64,000 bases of DNA from Pseudomonadota bacterium (GTDB taxonomy: Bacteria > Pseudomonadota > Gammaproteobacteria > Steroidobacterales > Steroidobacteraceae): the NCBI GenBank assembly GCA_016704655.1, contig JADIZR010000001.1, positions 310,001 through 374,000 on the forward strand, in the 5' to 3' direction. Below, piece by piece: positions 7,836 through 17,002 of this stretch. The stretch's first letter is position 1, and the number at the start of each line of letters is the position of its first letter. Under the pieces are notes generated by a model, which made no database searches, was not told where the DNA came from, and was given only the letters and a program-made list of their open reading frames with translations. The translations under genes and the position numbers were made by a program.

Positions 7836-10733
7836 TTATGGCTCGTTGCGCGGGGTCGTCGTGTCCGTCGGCGGAGTCGGCGTCCACTCGCGCGGCTCCG
7901 AAGCCGTTGCAACCGGAGTCGGCTCTCGCACCACGACCGGCGCGGGTGCCACTTCGCTTGGCGGGGCCGGCGGTGTTGCGGGACGATCGAAGTCGAACGA
8001 GCGCGGCTCGGGCGCACGCGGTGTTTCATGGCTCGGCGCGGGCGGCGGAGCCGTGAACTCGCGCGGTGCTTCCTGAGCGGGGATCGCCGCGAATGCACGC
8101 GGCGGTTCCGGCCAGTGGGGTTCTTCGAACTCGCGCGGGACATCCAGCGATTGCTGAGCCGGCGTGAAGCCAGCGTTGTCGCCGCCACCCGCGTCGTCGC
8201 CACCTGCACCGCCCGGACCTTCATCGACGATGCCTTCGCTGACTGCGCCCGCGGCAGCGCCGGCACCGTAGCCTTCACCACCCTCACTGCGACCGCGGCG
8301 ACGACGGCCACCGCGACGCGACCTGCGTCCGGTGCGCTCGCTGCGATCACCCTCGGGACGCTGCTGCTGGCCGTCACCCATCGGCGGTGCGACTGGCGCA
8401 TCGGCTGTGTTCATGTCGTTCGCAACGGCTGCGACGGCCGCAGTGGCTGCGACGGCGGCAGTGGCTGCTGCGACCTGCTCACGCGCTTCCTGCGGCTCGC
8501 GGTATTCACGCGGTGGCCTCGGTTCGCGGGGCTCGCGCGGCTCGCGCGGAGGACGCGCATGCTGCGGCTGGCGCTGGCCTTGCTGGCCGCTTTCACGACG
8601 CGGCTGGCCTTCACGTGGGCCACCTTCGCCGCCCTGGCCCTGGCCAGCGTCGCGACGTCCGCCACGCGAACCTTCGTCACGACGGGGCTGCTGCGGTTGC
8701 GCGCGACTCTGCTCGTCGCGACGCGGTTCGCTGCCGCGGGCAGGCTGGCCCGGACCCGGTGTACCGTCAGCACGGTTCTCGCGACGCGCTTCGTCACGTG
8801 AGCCGCGGCTGTCGCTGCGTCCGCGCCCGTCACGGCTGTCGCGTGCGTCGCGGCGCCCATCACGGCCGCGACCGCGCTCGCTGCGATCCCGGTCATGACG
8901 CGGACGATCGCGTTCGCCGTCCTTGCCACCGCGACCGACGTTCACGGGCGGCGCCACCTGCGGTTCGGGCGCACGCTTGTCGCCTGCGAGCCAGCGCCAT
9001 GCGCGCACGAGCACGTTGTCGCGTGGACCGTAGGCCGGCGCGGCAACGGCTACCGGTGCAGCTGCGACTTCGATCGGGGCGGCCACGACCTCGGGTGCCG
9101 CTGGCGGGGCGGGGGTGCTGGGGATGATCGTCGTCACCGCGGGCTGCTGCGGCGTCGGGGCTTTCTCTTCCTCGGCCGAGGCGATCGCGTCGAGGTCGAT
9201 CTTCGGCTCGACTGCCATGTGGTGGCTGATGACCGAGTTCTCGGGCAGCTCGGTCTCGTCATCGCGCACGCGGCGCAATTCGTAAGCCGGCGTCTCGAGG
9301 TACTTGTTCGGCACCAGGACGATGTCGACATGGCTGCGTGCTTCGATGTCGTGCAGCCAGTCGCGCTTTTCGTTCATCAGGTAGGTCGCGACGTCGACCG
9401 GCAACTGCGCGATGACCTTGGCGGTGCGGTCCTTGCGGGCCTCCTCGCCGATCAGTCGCAGTACCGCGAGCGCCAGCGATTCGACGCTGCGGATTACGCC
9501 CATGCCGGTGCAACGCGGGCAGACGATGTTGGTGGATTCGCTGATCGACGGACGCAGGCGCTGCCGCGAGAGCTCGAGCAGGCCGAAGCGGGAAATCTTG
9601 CCGAGCTGGATGCGGGCACGATCCTGCTTGACCGCGTCGCGCAGGCGATCTTCGACTGCGCGCTGGTTCTTGGTCGACTCCATGTCGATGAAGTCGATGA
9701 CGATCAGGCCGCCGACGTCACGCAACCGCATCTGGCGCGCAATCTCGTCTGCGGCCTCGAGGTTGGTGTTGCAGGCGGTCGTCTCGATGTCGGTGCCTCG
9801 GGTGCTGCGCGCCGAGTTGATGTCGATCGAGACCAGCGCCTCGGTGTGGTCGATCACGATGCTGCCGCCCGCGGGCAGTGTCACCTTGTGCGAATACGCC
9901 GACTCGATCTGGCTCTCGATCTGGTACCGCGTGAACAACGGCACGTGGTCGTCGTAGAGCTTGAGCTTGCGCAGGTTGTTCGGCATGAAGCGCTGCATGT
10001 ATTCGCGCGCTTCCTCGTAGACGTCCTGCTTGTCGATCAGGATCTCGCCGATGTCGTCGCTGAGGTAGTCACGGAGCGCCCTCAGGATCGCCGTGCTCTC
10101 GCGGTAGATCAGGAACGGCGAGGGGCGGCTGTCGGACGCCTGCTGGATCGCGTTCCAGATGTCGACCAGGTTGTTGAGGTCCCACTGCAGTTCTTCAGGG
10201 CTGCGGCCCACGCCGGCGGTGCGCACGATCGCGCCCATGCCGTCGGGGATCTGCAGCGAATCCATCGCTTCGCGCAGGGCATCGCGGTCGTCGCCTTCGA
10301 CGCGGCGCGACACGCCACCGGCGCGGGGGTTGTTCGGCATCAGGACCAGGAACCGGCCCGCCAGGCTGATGAAGGTGGTGAGGGCGGCGCCCTTGTTGCC
10401 GCGTTCTTCCTTCTCGACCTGGACGATGATTTCCTGGCCTTCCTCGATCAGGTCGCGGATGCCGCGGCTGCCGCCTTCCTGGCCGGGTTGCTTGTCCTTG
10501 AAGAACGCCTTGGAGACTTCCTTCAGCGGCAGGAAGCCGTGGCGGTCGGCGCCGTAGTCGATGAACGCAGCCTCGAGGCTGGGCTCGACGCGGGTGATGC
10601 GACCCTTGTAGACGTTGGCTTTCTTGGTTTCGCGCGACGGGATTTCGATATCGAGGTCGTAGATCCGCTGGCCGTCCACCAGCGCTACGCGCAACTCCTC
10701 GTCCTGAGTTGCGTTGACGAGCATTCTTTTCAT
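7836..10733 (-). CDS. rne: ribonuclease E
   Basis: A 965-residue endoribonuclease and RNA degradosome scaffold. The N-terminal half is the catalytic core. It starts [20 protein letters not shown], has the S1 RNA-binding domain at about 38-120 ([20 protein letters not shown]), the catalytic DNase-like segment with [10 protein letters not shown] and [10 protein letters not shown] supplying the two Mg-binding aspartates, and the zinc-link CPRCTGMG near 405. The C-terminal half (from about 520) is low-complexity: Arg/Gly/Pro-rich blocks, then an acidic Pro-rich tail. This is typical of the unstructured scaffold that binds RNA and partner enzymes. It is divergent from rluC, as in many gammaproteobacteria. 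RNase E commonly autoregulates through its leader; a 400-base region is available upstream. Confidence 0.97.
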   Translation of the reverse strand: MKRMLVNATQDEELRVALVDGQRIYDLDIEIPSRETKKANVYKGRITRVEPSLEAAFIDYGADRHGFLPLKEVSKAFFKDKQPGQEGGSRGIRDLIEEGQEIIVQVEKEERGNKGAALTTFISLAGRFLVLMPNNPRAGGVSRRVEGDDRDALREAMDSLQIPDGMGAIVRTAGVGRSPEELQWDLNNLVDIWNAIQQASDSRPSPFLIYRESTAILRALRDYLSDDIGEILIDKQDVYEEAREYMQRFMPNNLRKLKLYDDHVPLFTRYQIESQIESAYSHKVTLPAGGSIVIDHTEALVSIDINSARSTRGTDIETTACNTNLEAADEIARQMRLRDVGGLIVIDFIDMESTKNQRAVEDRLRDAVKQDRARIQLGKISRFGLLELSRQRLRPSISESTNIVCPRCTGMGVIRSVESLALAVLRLIGEEARKDRTAKVIAQLPVDVATYLMNEKRDWLHDIEARSHVDIVLVPNKYLETPAYELRRVRDDETELPENSVISHHMAVEPKIDLDAIASAEEEKAPTPQQPAVTTIIPSTPAPPAAPEVVAAPIEVAAAPVAVAAPAYGPRDNVLVRAWRWLAGDKRAPEPQVAPPVNVGRGGKDGERDRPRHDRDRSERGRGRDGRRDARDSRDGRGRSDSRGSRDEARRENRADGTPGPGQPARGSEPRRDEQSRAQPQQPRRDEGSRGGRRDAGQGQGGEGGPREGQPRRESGQQGQRQPQHARPPREPREPREPRPPREYREPQEAREQVAAATAAVAATAAVAAVANDMNTADAPVAPPMGDGQQQRPEGDRSERTGRRSRRGGRRRRGRSEGGEGYGAGAAAGAVSEGIVDEGPGGAGGDDAGGGDNAGFTPAQQSLDVPREFEEPHWPEPPRAFAAIPAQEAPREFTAPPPAPSHETPRAPEPRSFDFDRPATPPAPPSEVAPAPVVVREPTPVATASEPREWTPTPPTDTTTPRNEP

Positions 10734-11130
10734 CGGCCCTCTCGTTACTGGAGGTTGGGGCCGCGTACGGTTCGGACGGGTAGTGGTGCCGTGGCGTGGG
10801 AAAAAGGTCTGGCAGCGACTGCGCGAGCGCTCATTTGCTGTTCATCTGCACCGGCGCAGTGCGCACGATGCGTGACCGAATCCTGGTGCTGTCGGGCATC
10901 GTACCCGCCGAGGTCGCTGCTGGCCCGCTGCCCGCCGGGGCTGCGGCACCTGCGCGTGTCCGCGGCAGATCGATGGTCTGAAACTTCAGAACCAACTAAG
11001 ATTGCGGGCGCCCCGCACAACCCGAAGGGCGTGCAACCGCGCGTCGCTCATTCGGCGCTGCCTGATGTTGCTTGGACGCACCAGCGCATTGCCTAGCGCC
11101 GGAATGTAACAAGCGAAGGCCAGAAAATCA
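10734..11130. promoter_or_regulatory. rne-rluC divergent intergenic region
   Basis: About 400 bases without a convincing ORF separate the divergent rne and rluC starts. It should hold both promoters and a long rne leader. In E. coli the rne leader contains hairpins used for autoregulation, but I did not establish a matching structure here and see no clean consensus promoter. Confidence 0.4.
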
Positions 11131-12366
11131 ATGGCTTACGAAATAGACCCGGCAACTGACGAGAACAGCGCCGAGCCGGAACCCGGCCGCGGTGTGACAT
11201 ACGTGGAAGTGACCGCAGACGACGCCGGGACGCGGCTCGACAACTTTATCGTCCGGCAACTGAAGGACGTCCCGCGCACGCACGTATTCCGCCTGCTGCG
11301 CAAGGGTGAGGTGCGAGTCAACAAGAAGCGCGCCAAGCCCGACCAACGGGTCGCGCTGGGCGACGTAGTCCGCATCCCCCCGGTGCGCAAGGCGGAAGAC
11401 GTGCCGCCGCCAGCCACGCCCCGGACCGCCAGCGAGTCGCTGCAGAAGCTGGTCCTCGACTCGATCACCTATGAGGACAGCGACCTCATCGTCTTCAACA
11501 AGCCGCCGGGCCTTGCGGTTCACGGCGGCAGCGCGACCGACTTCGGCCTGATCGAAGCGCTCCGCGGCGCTCGCCCCGGGCAGCCGGACCTCGAACTCGT
11601 GCACCGGCTCGACCGCGACACCAGCGGCTGCCTGCTGGTGGCGAAACGGCGCGCTGCGCTGCGCGACCTGCACCTGCAGTTGCGCGAAGGCCGGACTGAA
11701 AAGCATTACCTGGCACTGGTCTGCGGCAAGTGGAACCTGGGAACCAAGCGCATCGAACTGGCGCTCGACACCGACGAGCGCCGCAGCGGCGAGCGGCACG
11801 TGGCTGTGCGCGCGCACGGCAGGAAGTCCGTCAGCACGTTCAAGCCCGTGCAGTTCTTCGGCAACCTCGCGACGCTGCTGGAAGTCGAGATAGACACCGG
11901 CAAGACACACCAGATCCGCGTGCACGCCGCACATGCCGGTCATCCCGTGGCCGGTGACGACAAATACGGCAACCGGATCTTCAACGAGATTTTCAAGGAC
12001 TATGGCCTGAAGCGGATGTTCCTGCATTCGTCATCGCTCGGCTTCACGCGGCCAGGCACCCGCGAGCCCATGCTGGCGAGCGCGCCGTTGCCGCCCGAAC
12101 TCAGTGCCGTGCTCGATACCCTGACGCGCGGCAAGGCCCGCGCGCCGCAGGACGAACGCGGCAAGACGCTGAAGCCTGAAGGTGCGCGTGGACCGATCGT
12201 CGCACCTCGCCTGCAGCGGCCAGCACCTGTGGTGCAGACAGGCAAGCCGAGGATGGGCAATCCCCGGGCGGGTGGTGCCAAGCCGGGCAAGCCGGGTCTG
12301 GTTAAGGAATCGGGACCCGTGCGCGGCGAAGGGCGCCGCAAAGCCAGGACAACGGGAGGCCGGTGA
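11131..12366 (+). CDS. rluC: RluC-type 23S rRNA pseudouridine synthase with long basic tail
   Basis: A 411-residue enzyme of the RluA/RluC family, which in E. coli modifies 23S rRNA U955, U2504 and U2580. An S4 RNA-binding domain lies at about 30-85 (TRLDNFIVRQLKDVPRTHVF). The catalytic domain contains the motif HRLDRDTSG with the nucleophilic Asp and later KTHQIRVHAAHAGHPV. E. coli RluC has 319 residues; here about 85 extra Pro/Lys/Arg/Gly-rich residues follow the catalytic domain and probably add nonspecific RNA affinity. The last 65 bases overlap the convergent maf gene. Confidence 0.9.
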   Translation: MAYEIDPATDENSAEPEPGRGVTYVEVTADDAGTRLDNFIVRQLKDVPRTHVFRLLRKGEVRVNKKRAKPDQRVALGDVVRIPPVRKAEDVPPPATPRTASESLQKLVLDSITYEDSDLIVFNKPPGLAVHGGSATDFGLIEALRGARPGQPDLELVHRLDRDTSGCLLVAKRRAALRDLHLQLREGRTEKHYLALVCGKWNLGTKRIELALDTDERRSGERHVAVRAHGRKSVSTFKPVQFFGNLATLLEVEIDTGKTHQIRVHAAHAGHPVAGDDKYGNRIFNEIFKDYGLKRMFLHSSSLGFTRPGTREPMLASAPLPPELSAVLDTLTRGKARAPQDERGKTLKPEGARGPIVAPRLQRPAPVVQTGKPRMGNPRAGGAKPGKPGLVKESGPVRGEGRRKARTTGGR

Positions 12367-12886
12367 GGCCGGTCGGATCGATCGATTCGATCCGGTCGAA
12401 GAGAGCGATCCCCAGGGCTTCGGCTTTGAAGCCGCCGGCGCAGTCGAGTGGCTGGTCGCGCTCGATGTAGCGGTCGATTTCGGCGTCCGACAGGTCCCGG
12501 AACTTCACGACCGTGCGGTCGACGTGCGATTCGGCGCGGCCGGCCGAGCCATCGATGACGTGGACCGCGGTGAGGAAGGCAACTTCCTGGCCCGACGACG
12601 CCCGCAGCTGTTCGCGGCAACGCTCGACGGTGCCGGGTTTGCCGAGTACGTCCGTGCCACGCAGGGCCACCTGGTCGGAGCCGATGACGATCGCCCTGGG
12701 ATGTCTGGCGGCGACGTCCTCAGCCTTGATCCGCGCGAGTCGCGTGGCCATCGCGGCGGCCGCTTCGCCGGGCAGGCGGGCTTCATCGGCAGCGGGTGCG
12801 ACGCACTCGAACGGCAGCCCGAGCCGTTGCAGCAGGTCGCGCCGGTAGCGGGAGGTCGAGGCGAGAATCAGGCCCTTGGAAAACAA
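12302..12886 (-). CDS. Maf-family nucleoside triphosphate pyrophosphatase (YceF type)
   Basis: A 194-residue Maf protein, which hydrolyses non-canonical or methylated nucleotides (YceF acts on 7-methyl-GTP). It opens with GLILASTSRYRRDLL (family S-x-S-x-R-R), carries VIGSDQVA with the conserved Asp, and has GKPGT and YIERDQPLDCAGGFK. The apparent start is TTG 12886 without a clear ribosome-binding site. It lies next to the yceD-rpmF-plsX group, as in E. coli, but is divergent from it. Its 3' end overlaps rluC by 65 bases on the opposite strand. Confidence 0.9.
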   Translation of the reverse strand: MFSKGLILASTSRYRRDLLQRLGLPFECVAPAADEARLPGEAAAAMATRLARIKAEDVAARHPRAIVIGSDQVALRGTDVLGKPGTVERCREQLRASSGQEVAFLTAVHVIDGSAGRAESHVDRTVVKFRDLSDAEIDRYIERDQPLDCAGGFKAEALGIALFDRIESIDPTGLTGLPLSWLCGALRRARVPIP

Positions 12887-12907
12887 AGATTTAGGCTCGT
12901 TTTTTCT

Positions 12908-12936
12908 TTGACAGGGCGGGGGCGCGTCACTATTAT
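12908..12936 (+). promoter_or_regulatory. sigma-70 promoter of yceD-rpmF-plsX
   Basis: The -35 box TTGACA (12908-12913) and -10 box TATTAT (12931-12936) are 17 bases apart, close to full consensus. The expected transcription start is about 12943, only a few bases before the yceD ATG at 12946. Confidence 0.8.
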
Positions 12937-12945
12937 ACGCGCCCC

Positions 12946-13518
12946 ATGTCGCCCGGCCCTGCCGATCAGGTCAACGCTAAAGAACTGTCGGCGCGAGCCG
13001 CCGTCATCGAACGGCATCTCGACCTGCCACAGCTCGAACGCGTCGTGCAGGCGGGCGGCCTGCCCGGCACTCGCATCGATGCGCGATTGCGGTTCGGCGC
13101 CTTCGAAGGCCGGACGACAGTCGACGTTCGTGTCGAGGGTACGGCAGTGCTGGAATGCCAGCGTTGTCTGCGGCCTTGCGAGATCTTGGTGGACGAATCG
13201 GCGCTGGTCGCCATCGTCCGCGCGGAGTTGGATGAGGTGCCGGGCGGCTATGAGCCGTTCGTGGGATTGCCGGAGCAACTGTCGCTCTCGGCGCTGATCG
13301 AAGAGCAGGTGCTGCTCGCGTTGCCGCTCGTGCCTGCGCACGAAGCTGGCACCGGGGAATGCCTGTCGTCCGAGGCGGAAGGGGTGCCGTTGGCACCCGC
13401 TGCCGCGGTCGGGGCCGTTGCGGAAGAGGCAGCGGTGGAAAAGAAGCAGACGCCCTTTGCGAATCTGCGGGAGCTGCTCGACGAGAACGACGAGCGCGGA
13501 CCCGCTTCAGGAGAGTAG
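12946..13518 (+). CDS. yceD: YceD/DUF177 family 23S rRNA accumulation protein
   Basis: A 190-residue DUF177 protein. The family is needed for normal 23S rRNA levels and sits next to rpmF in most bacteria. The central signature ECQRCLRPCE is present, followed by the acidic VGLPEQLSLSALIEEQVLLALP segment and the C-terminal PFANLRELL motif that ends the family. The start at ATG 12946 lies almost on the predicted transcription start, leaving little or no leader; no later start fits the family. It is four bases upstream of rpmF. Confidence 0.9.
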   Translation: MSPGPADQVNAKELSARAAVIERHLDLPQLERVVQAGGLPGTRIDARLRFGAFEGRTTVDVRVEGTAVLECQRCLRPCEILVDESALVAIVRAELDEVPGGYEPFVGLPEQLSLSALIEEQVLLALPLVPAHEAGTGECLSSEAEGVPLAPAAAVGAVAEEAAVEKKQTPFANLRELLDENDERGPASGE

Positions 13519-13521
13519 ACC

Positions 13522-13716
13522 ATGGCAGTCCAGAAAAGCCGCAAGACCCCGTCCAAGCGCGGCATGCATCGCTCGCACGACCACCTGAGCAGCCCCGCGC
13601 TGTCGGTTGACCGTACCAGCGGCGAGACCCATCTTCGCCACCGCATCACCGCCGACGGTTTCTACCGCGGCAAGAAGGTAATCGAGAAGCCGGCTGCCGA
13701 CGAAGGCCAGGAGTAA
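13522..13716 (+). CDS. rpmF: 50S ribosomal protein L32
   Basis: A 64-residue ribosomal protein starting [20 protein letters not shown], diagnostic of L32, with [16 protein letters not shown] and GFYRGKKV following. It binds 23S rRNA near the peptidyl-transferase region. The four-cysteine zinc form is absent. A Shine-Dalgarno AGGAGAG sits just before the ATG, overlapping the yceD stop. It is followed 22 bases later by plsX, the usual order. Confidence 0.97.
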   Translation: MAVQKSRKTPSKRGMHRSHDHLSSPALSVDRTSGETHLRHRITADGFYRGKKVIEKPAADEGQE

Positions 13717-13738
13717 TCCTGTTCGGACGGGCCCGCGC

Positions 13739-14764
13739 ATGACCGCCGGCCTGACTGTAGCCGTCGACGCGATGAGCGGCGACCACGGCGCTGAAGTCGC
13801 CGTTCCCGCGGCACTCGAGGTCCTCGCGTCCACGCCCGATCTCCGGCTGATCATCGTCGGTCGCAGTGAAGTCGTGCTGCCGTTGCTGGGCGCCGCCCTC
13901 GATAACGACCGCTGCCGTTTCGTCGAAGCGACCGACGTCGTCGCCATGGACGAGCGTCCGCAGGACGCGCTTCGCCGCAAAAAGAACTCGTCGATGCGCA
14001 TCGCGATCAACCTCGTCGAGCAGGGCGAGGCGTCGGCATGCGTGTCTGCCGGCAACACCGGCGCGCTGCTCGCTACCGCGCGTTTCGTTCTCGGCATGGT
14101 ACCGGGCATCGATCGTCCCGCCATCGTCTCGGCCTTGCCCTCGACGGGCGGGTACACCGTGATGCTCGACCTGGGCGCCAACCCCGACTGCAACGACGAT
14201 CATCTCGTGCAGTTCGCGGTGATGGGCTCCGTGATCGCATCCGACCTGCACGGCATCGAGCATCCGCGCGTCGGCCTGCTCAACGTCGGCGAGGAAGACA
14301 TCAAGGGCACGGAGGAGGTCAAGGCAGCGCACAAGCGGCTCACCGGCTCCGCCCTCAATTATTGTGGTTTCGTCGAAGGCGACAAGATCTTCTCGGGCGA
14401 TATCGACGTCGTGGTCACCGACGGCTTCACCGGCAACGTGTCACTGAAGGCGATGGAAGGCCTGGCGCGCTTCATCAGCGGCGCGATGAAGGAAGAATTC
14501 ACTCGCAGCGCGGTGCGCAAGATCGGCGCACTTGCGGCGGCACCGACGCTCAAGGCACTGAAGGAGCGACTCGATCCGCGCGCCTACAACGGCGCCAGCA
14601 TGGTTGGATTGCAGGGCGTGGTTATCAAGAGCCACGGCGGCGCCGATCGCATGTCGTTTGCCAATGCCGTGCGCGTTGCGGTCATGGAAGCACGCAACGG
14701 CGTGCCGGACCAGATCGTGGATCTGCTGGCGAAAGTAACGGCGACGGGAGTGAGTAGTGAATAG
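13739..14764 (+). CDS. plsX: phosphate acyltransferase PlsX
   Basis: A 341-residue enzyme making acyl-phosphate from acyl-ACP for phospholipid synthesis at the inner membrane. Family motifs include VAVDAMSGDHG at the N-terminus, ASACVSAGNTGALLA, LDLGANPDC, LLNVGEEDIKG, VVVTDGFTGN and YNGASMVGLQGVVIKSHG. Length is normal. The last residues VSSE and the TAG stop are supplied by a heptad-repeat palindrome that has replaced or joined the gene end. The usual downstream neighbour fabH is absent; a convergent DUF1232 gene follows. Confidence 0.96.
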   Translation: MTAGLTVAVDAMSGDHGAEVAVPAALEVLASTPDLRLIIVGRSEVVLPLLGAALDNDRCRFVEATDVVAMDERPQDALRRKKNSSMRIAINLVEQGEASACVSAGNTGALLATARFVLGMVPGIDRPAIVSALPSTGGYTVMLDLGANPDCNDDHLVQFAVMGSVIASDLHGIEHPRVGLLNVGEEDIKGTEEVKAAHKRLTGSALNYCGFVEGDKIFSGDIDVVVTDGFTGNVSLKAMEGLARFISGAMKEEFTRSAVRKIGALAAAPTLKALKERLDPRAYNGASMVGLQGVVIKSHGGADRMSFANAVRVAVMEARNGVPDQIVDLLAKVTATGVSSE

Positions 14765-14879
14765 TGAATAGTGAGTAGTGATTAGTGAGTAGTGAGTAGT
14801 GAGTAGTGATTAGTCGGAAAGAGCGCGCCGCGCTTTAATCACTACTCACTACTCACTAATCACTACTCACTATTCACTG
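14750..14879. repeat. heptad-repeat palindrome between convergent genes
   Basis: The left arm (about 14750-14814) is built of seven-base units such as TGAGTAG, TGATTAG and TGAATAG. The right arm (about 14836-14879) is the reverse complement of the same unit order, lacking one TGAGTAG unit. The centre holds AGTCGGAAA and GCGCGCC. The element covers the plsX stop and the stop of the convergent DUF1232 gene, and could form a stem of about 43 bp acting as a two-way transcription stop. Similar heptad palindromes lie at 20842-20937 and 30359-30463. Confidence 0.9.
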
Positions 14880-15401
14880 CCCGGCCTTGCGCCGGCGCCG
14901 CATCCGCGCCATCAGCTGTACGCGCCGCCTGGCGATCTTCTCTGCAACACCGGGCGCTGCCTTGCGCAGCACCGAGCGCTTAGTCAGCGATTCGCGGTAG
15001 GCACGGAAGTCTTCGTAGGCCTCGAGCTCGTGCCGAAGTTCCCGGAAGACGAGCTCGATCATCACCGCGTCGTCGACCATGCCGATGCCTGGGATGTCGT
15101 CGGGAATCAGGTCCTCCGGGTCGCACAGGTAGGCAAGCCCCGACAGCACCGGATTCCGCTCGTCGTCTGCCAGCGGCCAGTCGTCGTCGGTGACCATGGC
15201 GATCAGGGTGTCGAGCTGCTCGAGCCGCTCGGTCACGAAGTCGGGCAGATCCGTGCCTTTCATGGACTTCACCATGTCGGCCGCCGCGCCGAGGATTTCC
15301 TCGTCGTCTGCAATCCGGACCGAATCGCGCGCCTTTTTCAATTCCCGGCGAAAATGGCGTAGATCACGGTCGGAGAGCTCGATCGTCAGCTTGTAAGGCA
15401 T
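14874..15401 (-). CDS. YkvA/DUF1232 family protein
   Basis: A DUF1232 protein of about 175 residues, function unknown. The core is around NPVLSGLAYLCDPEDLIPDD followed by GIGMVDDAVMIELVFREL, matching the family YL-x-P-x-D-x-I-P-D-x-(5)-G-x-x-DD pattern. The C-terminus is strongly basic (ARRRVQLMARMRRRRKAGQ). I prefer ATG 15401 (MPYKLTIELSD, with GGGA upstream); ATG 15482 adds 27 unconserved residues. Its stop lies inside the heptad palindrome. Confidence 0.8.
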   Translation of the reverse strand: MPYKLTIELSDRDLRHFRRELKKARDSVRIADDEEILGAAADMVKSMKGTDLPDFVTERLEQLDTLIAMVTDDDWPLADDERNPVLSGLAYLCDPEDLIPDDIPGIGMVDDAVMIELVFRELRHELEAYEDFRAYRESLTKRSVLRKAAPGVAEKIARRRVQLMARMRRRRKAGQ

Positions 15402-15520
15402 GGGGGTCCCTCGCGGCCGCAAGGCTACGGGCGGTGCCGTGTCCGGGTCAATGCGTGCGGGCAGCGTGTGGATCGTCGCCATGTCGCTAGAATAGATGCG
15501 GGCAAGTGAAGGAAGGTTGC

Positions 15521-16543
15521 ATGCAATATATCCGTGTCGGCCGGTGGTTCGCTGCTGCGCTGGTCGCAGCTTTCACACAGTTCGTCGCCGCCGACGTCCG
15601 GGCGGGCGAATTTCTGCTGCCGCTCAATGGCGACAACGTGATCGGCGCGGTCAGCATCGCGGTGGCCGAGCACGAGGACACGCTGCTCGACATCGGCCGG
15701 CGTCATGGCGTCGGGTACGAGGAAATCATCGCTGCGAACCCTGGAATTGACCCCTGGCTGCCCGGGGCGGGCACTGAAGTGGTGATTCCGGGCCGGTTTC
15801 TGTTGCCAAATGCCCCACGTGAGGGGATCGTGGTCAACCTGCCCGAGCACCGTCTTTATTACTATCCGCCCGCCCAGCCGGGCCAGCCGCGCGTCGTTCG
15901 CACGTACCCGATCAGCACCGGCAAGATGGACTGGAAGACGCCGCTCGGGGCCACCAGGGTCGCAGCGAAGCAGGAGCGCCCCAACTGGTACCCGCCGAAG
16001 TCTGTCCGGCTCGAGCACGAGGCGAAGGGTGATCCGTTGCCGCCGTTTATCCCGCCGGGCCCGGACAACCCGCTCGGCGAGTATGCCTTGCGGCTCGGGA
16101 TCCCCGGCGGCTCGTACCTGATCCACGGCACGAACCGTCCCGCAGGCGTCGGCATGCAGGTCACGCACGGCTGCATCCGCATGTTCCCGGAGGATATCGC
16201 GGAGTTCTACACGATGATCCCGGTGAACACGAAGGTGAACCTGATCGACCAGACGACGAAGGTCGGTTGGTCGCGAGGCACGCTGTTCATTGAGCGCCAG
16301 GCGCCGCTGGAAGGCACGGAGAATCCCGCACACATGGATCCCGCTGAACTGGATCGGGCAGTGCAGGCCGCCACGGCTGGTGTCGACGTGTCGATCGACT
16401 GGGACACGGCACGGCTCGCTTTCCAGCAGGCTTCGGGTGTGCCGGTGCGAGTCGGCGAGCGCAATTTCTCGCGTGTGCCTGCGCCGTCGCCGGAAGTCGC
16501 GCCCGCGCCATTCGAGGAGCCGGCACTGGCGCCGGTGCCGTAA
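15521..16543 (+). CDS. L,D-transpeptidase (YkuD domain) with LysM
   Basis: A periplasmic L,D-transpeptidase of about 340 residues related to ErfK/YbiS/YcfS, enzymes that cross-link peptidoglycan or attach Lpp to it. A signal peptide spans residues 1-28. A LysM-like segment follows (DTLLDIGRRHGVGYEEIIAAN), then the YkuD domain from about 95. The active site is THGCIRMFPEDI with the nucleophilic Cys; an upstream conserved His is in YLIHGTNRP. A 90-residue tail ends Pro/Ala-rich. ATG 15521 is preferred over GTG 15506 because AAGGAAGG lies before it. It is convergent with an alanine-zipper lipoprotein gene, a plausible substrate. Confidence 0.92.
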   Translation: MQYIRVGRWFAAALVAAFTQFVAADVRAGEFLLPLNGDNVIGAVSIAVAEHEDTLLDIGRRHGVGYEEIIAANPGIDPWLPGAGTEVVIPGRFLLPNAPREGIVVNLPEHRLYYYPPAQPGQPRVVRTYPISTGKMDWKTPLGATRVAAKQERPNWYPPKSVRLEHEAKGDPLPPFIPPGPDNPLGEYALRLGIPGGSYLIHGTNRPAGVGMQVTHGCIRMFPEDIAEFYTMIPVNTKVNLIDQTTKVGWSRGTLFIERQAPLEGTENPAHMDPAELDRAVQAATAGVDVSIDWDTARLAFQQASGVPVRVGERNFSRVPAPSPEVAPAPFEEPALAPVP

Positions 16544-16616
16544 TTCAACGCGCGTGGATCTGTGGCGCCGGCAGTTGAACGCTGCTGCGTGCTGGATGGT
16601 CCGGAAAGCGCTGCTG

Positions 16617-16646
16617 AAAAGAAAACGCCGCGGAGATCCGCGGCGT
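16617..16646 (-). terminator. rho-independent terminator of the lipoprotein gene
   Basis: A 9-bp stem (16625-16633 with 16638-16646, ACGCCGCGG/CCGCGGCGT) with a 4-base loop lies 33 bases past the minus-strand lipoprotein stop. On the minus strand it is followed by a T-rich run ending TTTCTTTTC. Confidence 0.85.
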
Positions 16647-16678
16647 CTTCGTATCGCCCAGGCGATGGAGTAAGCGGC

Positions 16679-17002
16679 TTACTTGCCCATCGACTTCTTG
16701 AACGCGCGATCGATCTTCTCGTTGGTCGCGTCGCAGCAGGACTGCGAAGCCTGCGCGGCCTGCAGGGCCTGGTTGGCCGTGCTCTGGGCGGCGCTCGAAG
16801 CGCTCGAGGCGCTCGATGCCGAAGCGGCAGCGGCGTCGGCGGAAGCCTTGGCGGCAGCGGCGTCGGCAGCGGCAGCCTTGATGGCCGCATCGGCGCTGGC
16901 CACGTGCTCGTCAAACGCCGATTGGCTCACGCAACCCGTGGCTGCGGCGAGCACGACGGCGGCGGCGGTGGCGGTCAGGATCTTGGCGATAGCGGTCTTC
17001 AT
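16679..17002 (-). CDS. Lpp/OprI-like alanine-zipper outer-membrane lipoprotein
   Basis: A 107-residue lipoprotein. The signal peptide ends AAATGC with lipidated Cys24. It is followed by a long Ala/Ser-rich heptad helix (DAAIKAAAADAAAAKASADA and so on), the alanine-zipper pattern of small trimeric outer-membrane lipoproteins. A Cys-Cys pair (SQSCCDATN) is present and the protein ends KIDRAFKKSMGK. A C-terminal Lys is the residue through which Lpp is joined to peptidoglycan. The convergent neighbour is an L,D-transpeptidase, so covalent anchoring is a fair inference. High expression would be expected; a strong terminator follows. Confidence 0.8.
   Translation of the reverse strand: MKTAIAKILTATAAAVVLAAATGCVSQSAFDEHVASADAAIKAAAADAAAAKASADAAAASASSASSASSAAQSTANQALQAAQASQSCCDATNEKIDRAFKKSMGK

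Noticed and set aside
8895..11096. 733-codon plus-strand frame opposite rne
   Set aside because: It mirrors RNase E codons, has no ribosome-binding site and shows no recognisable domain.
10734..11130. Riboswitch or conserved leader RNA before rne
   Set aside because: No conserved aptamer pattern could be recognised by eye; only a long leader can be stated.
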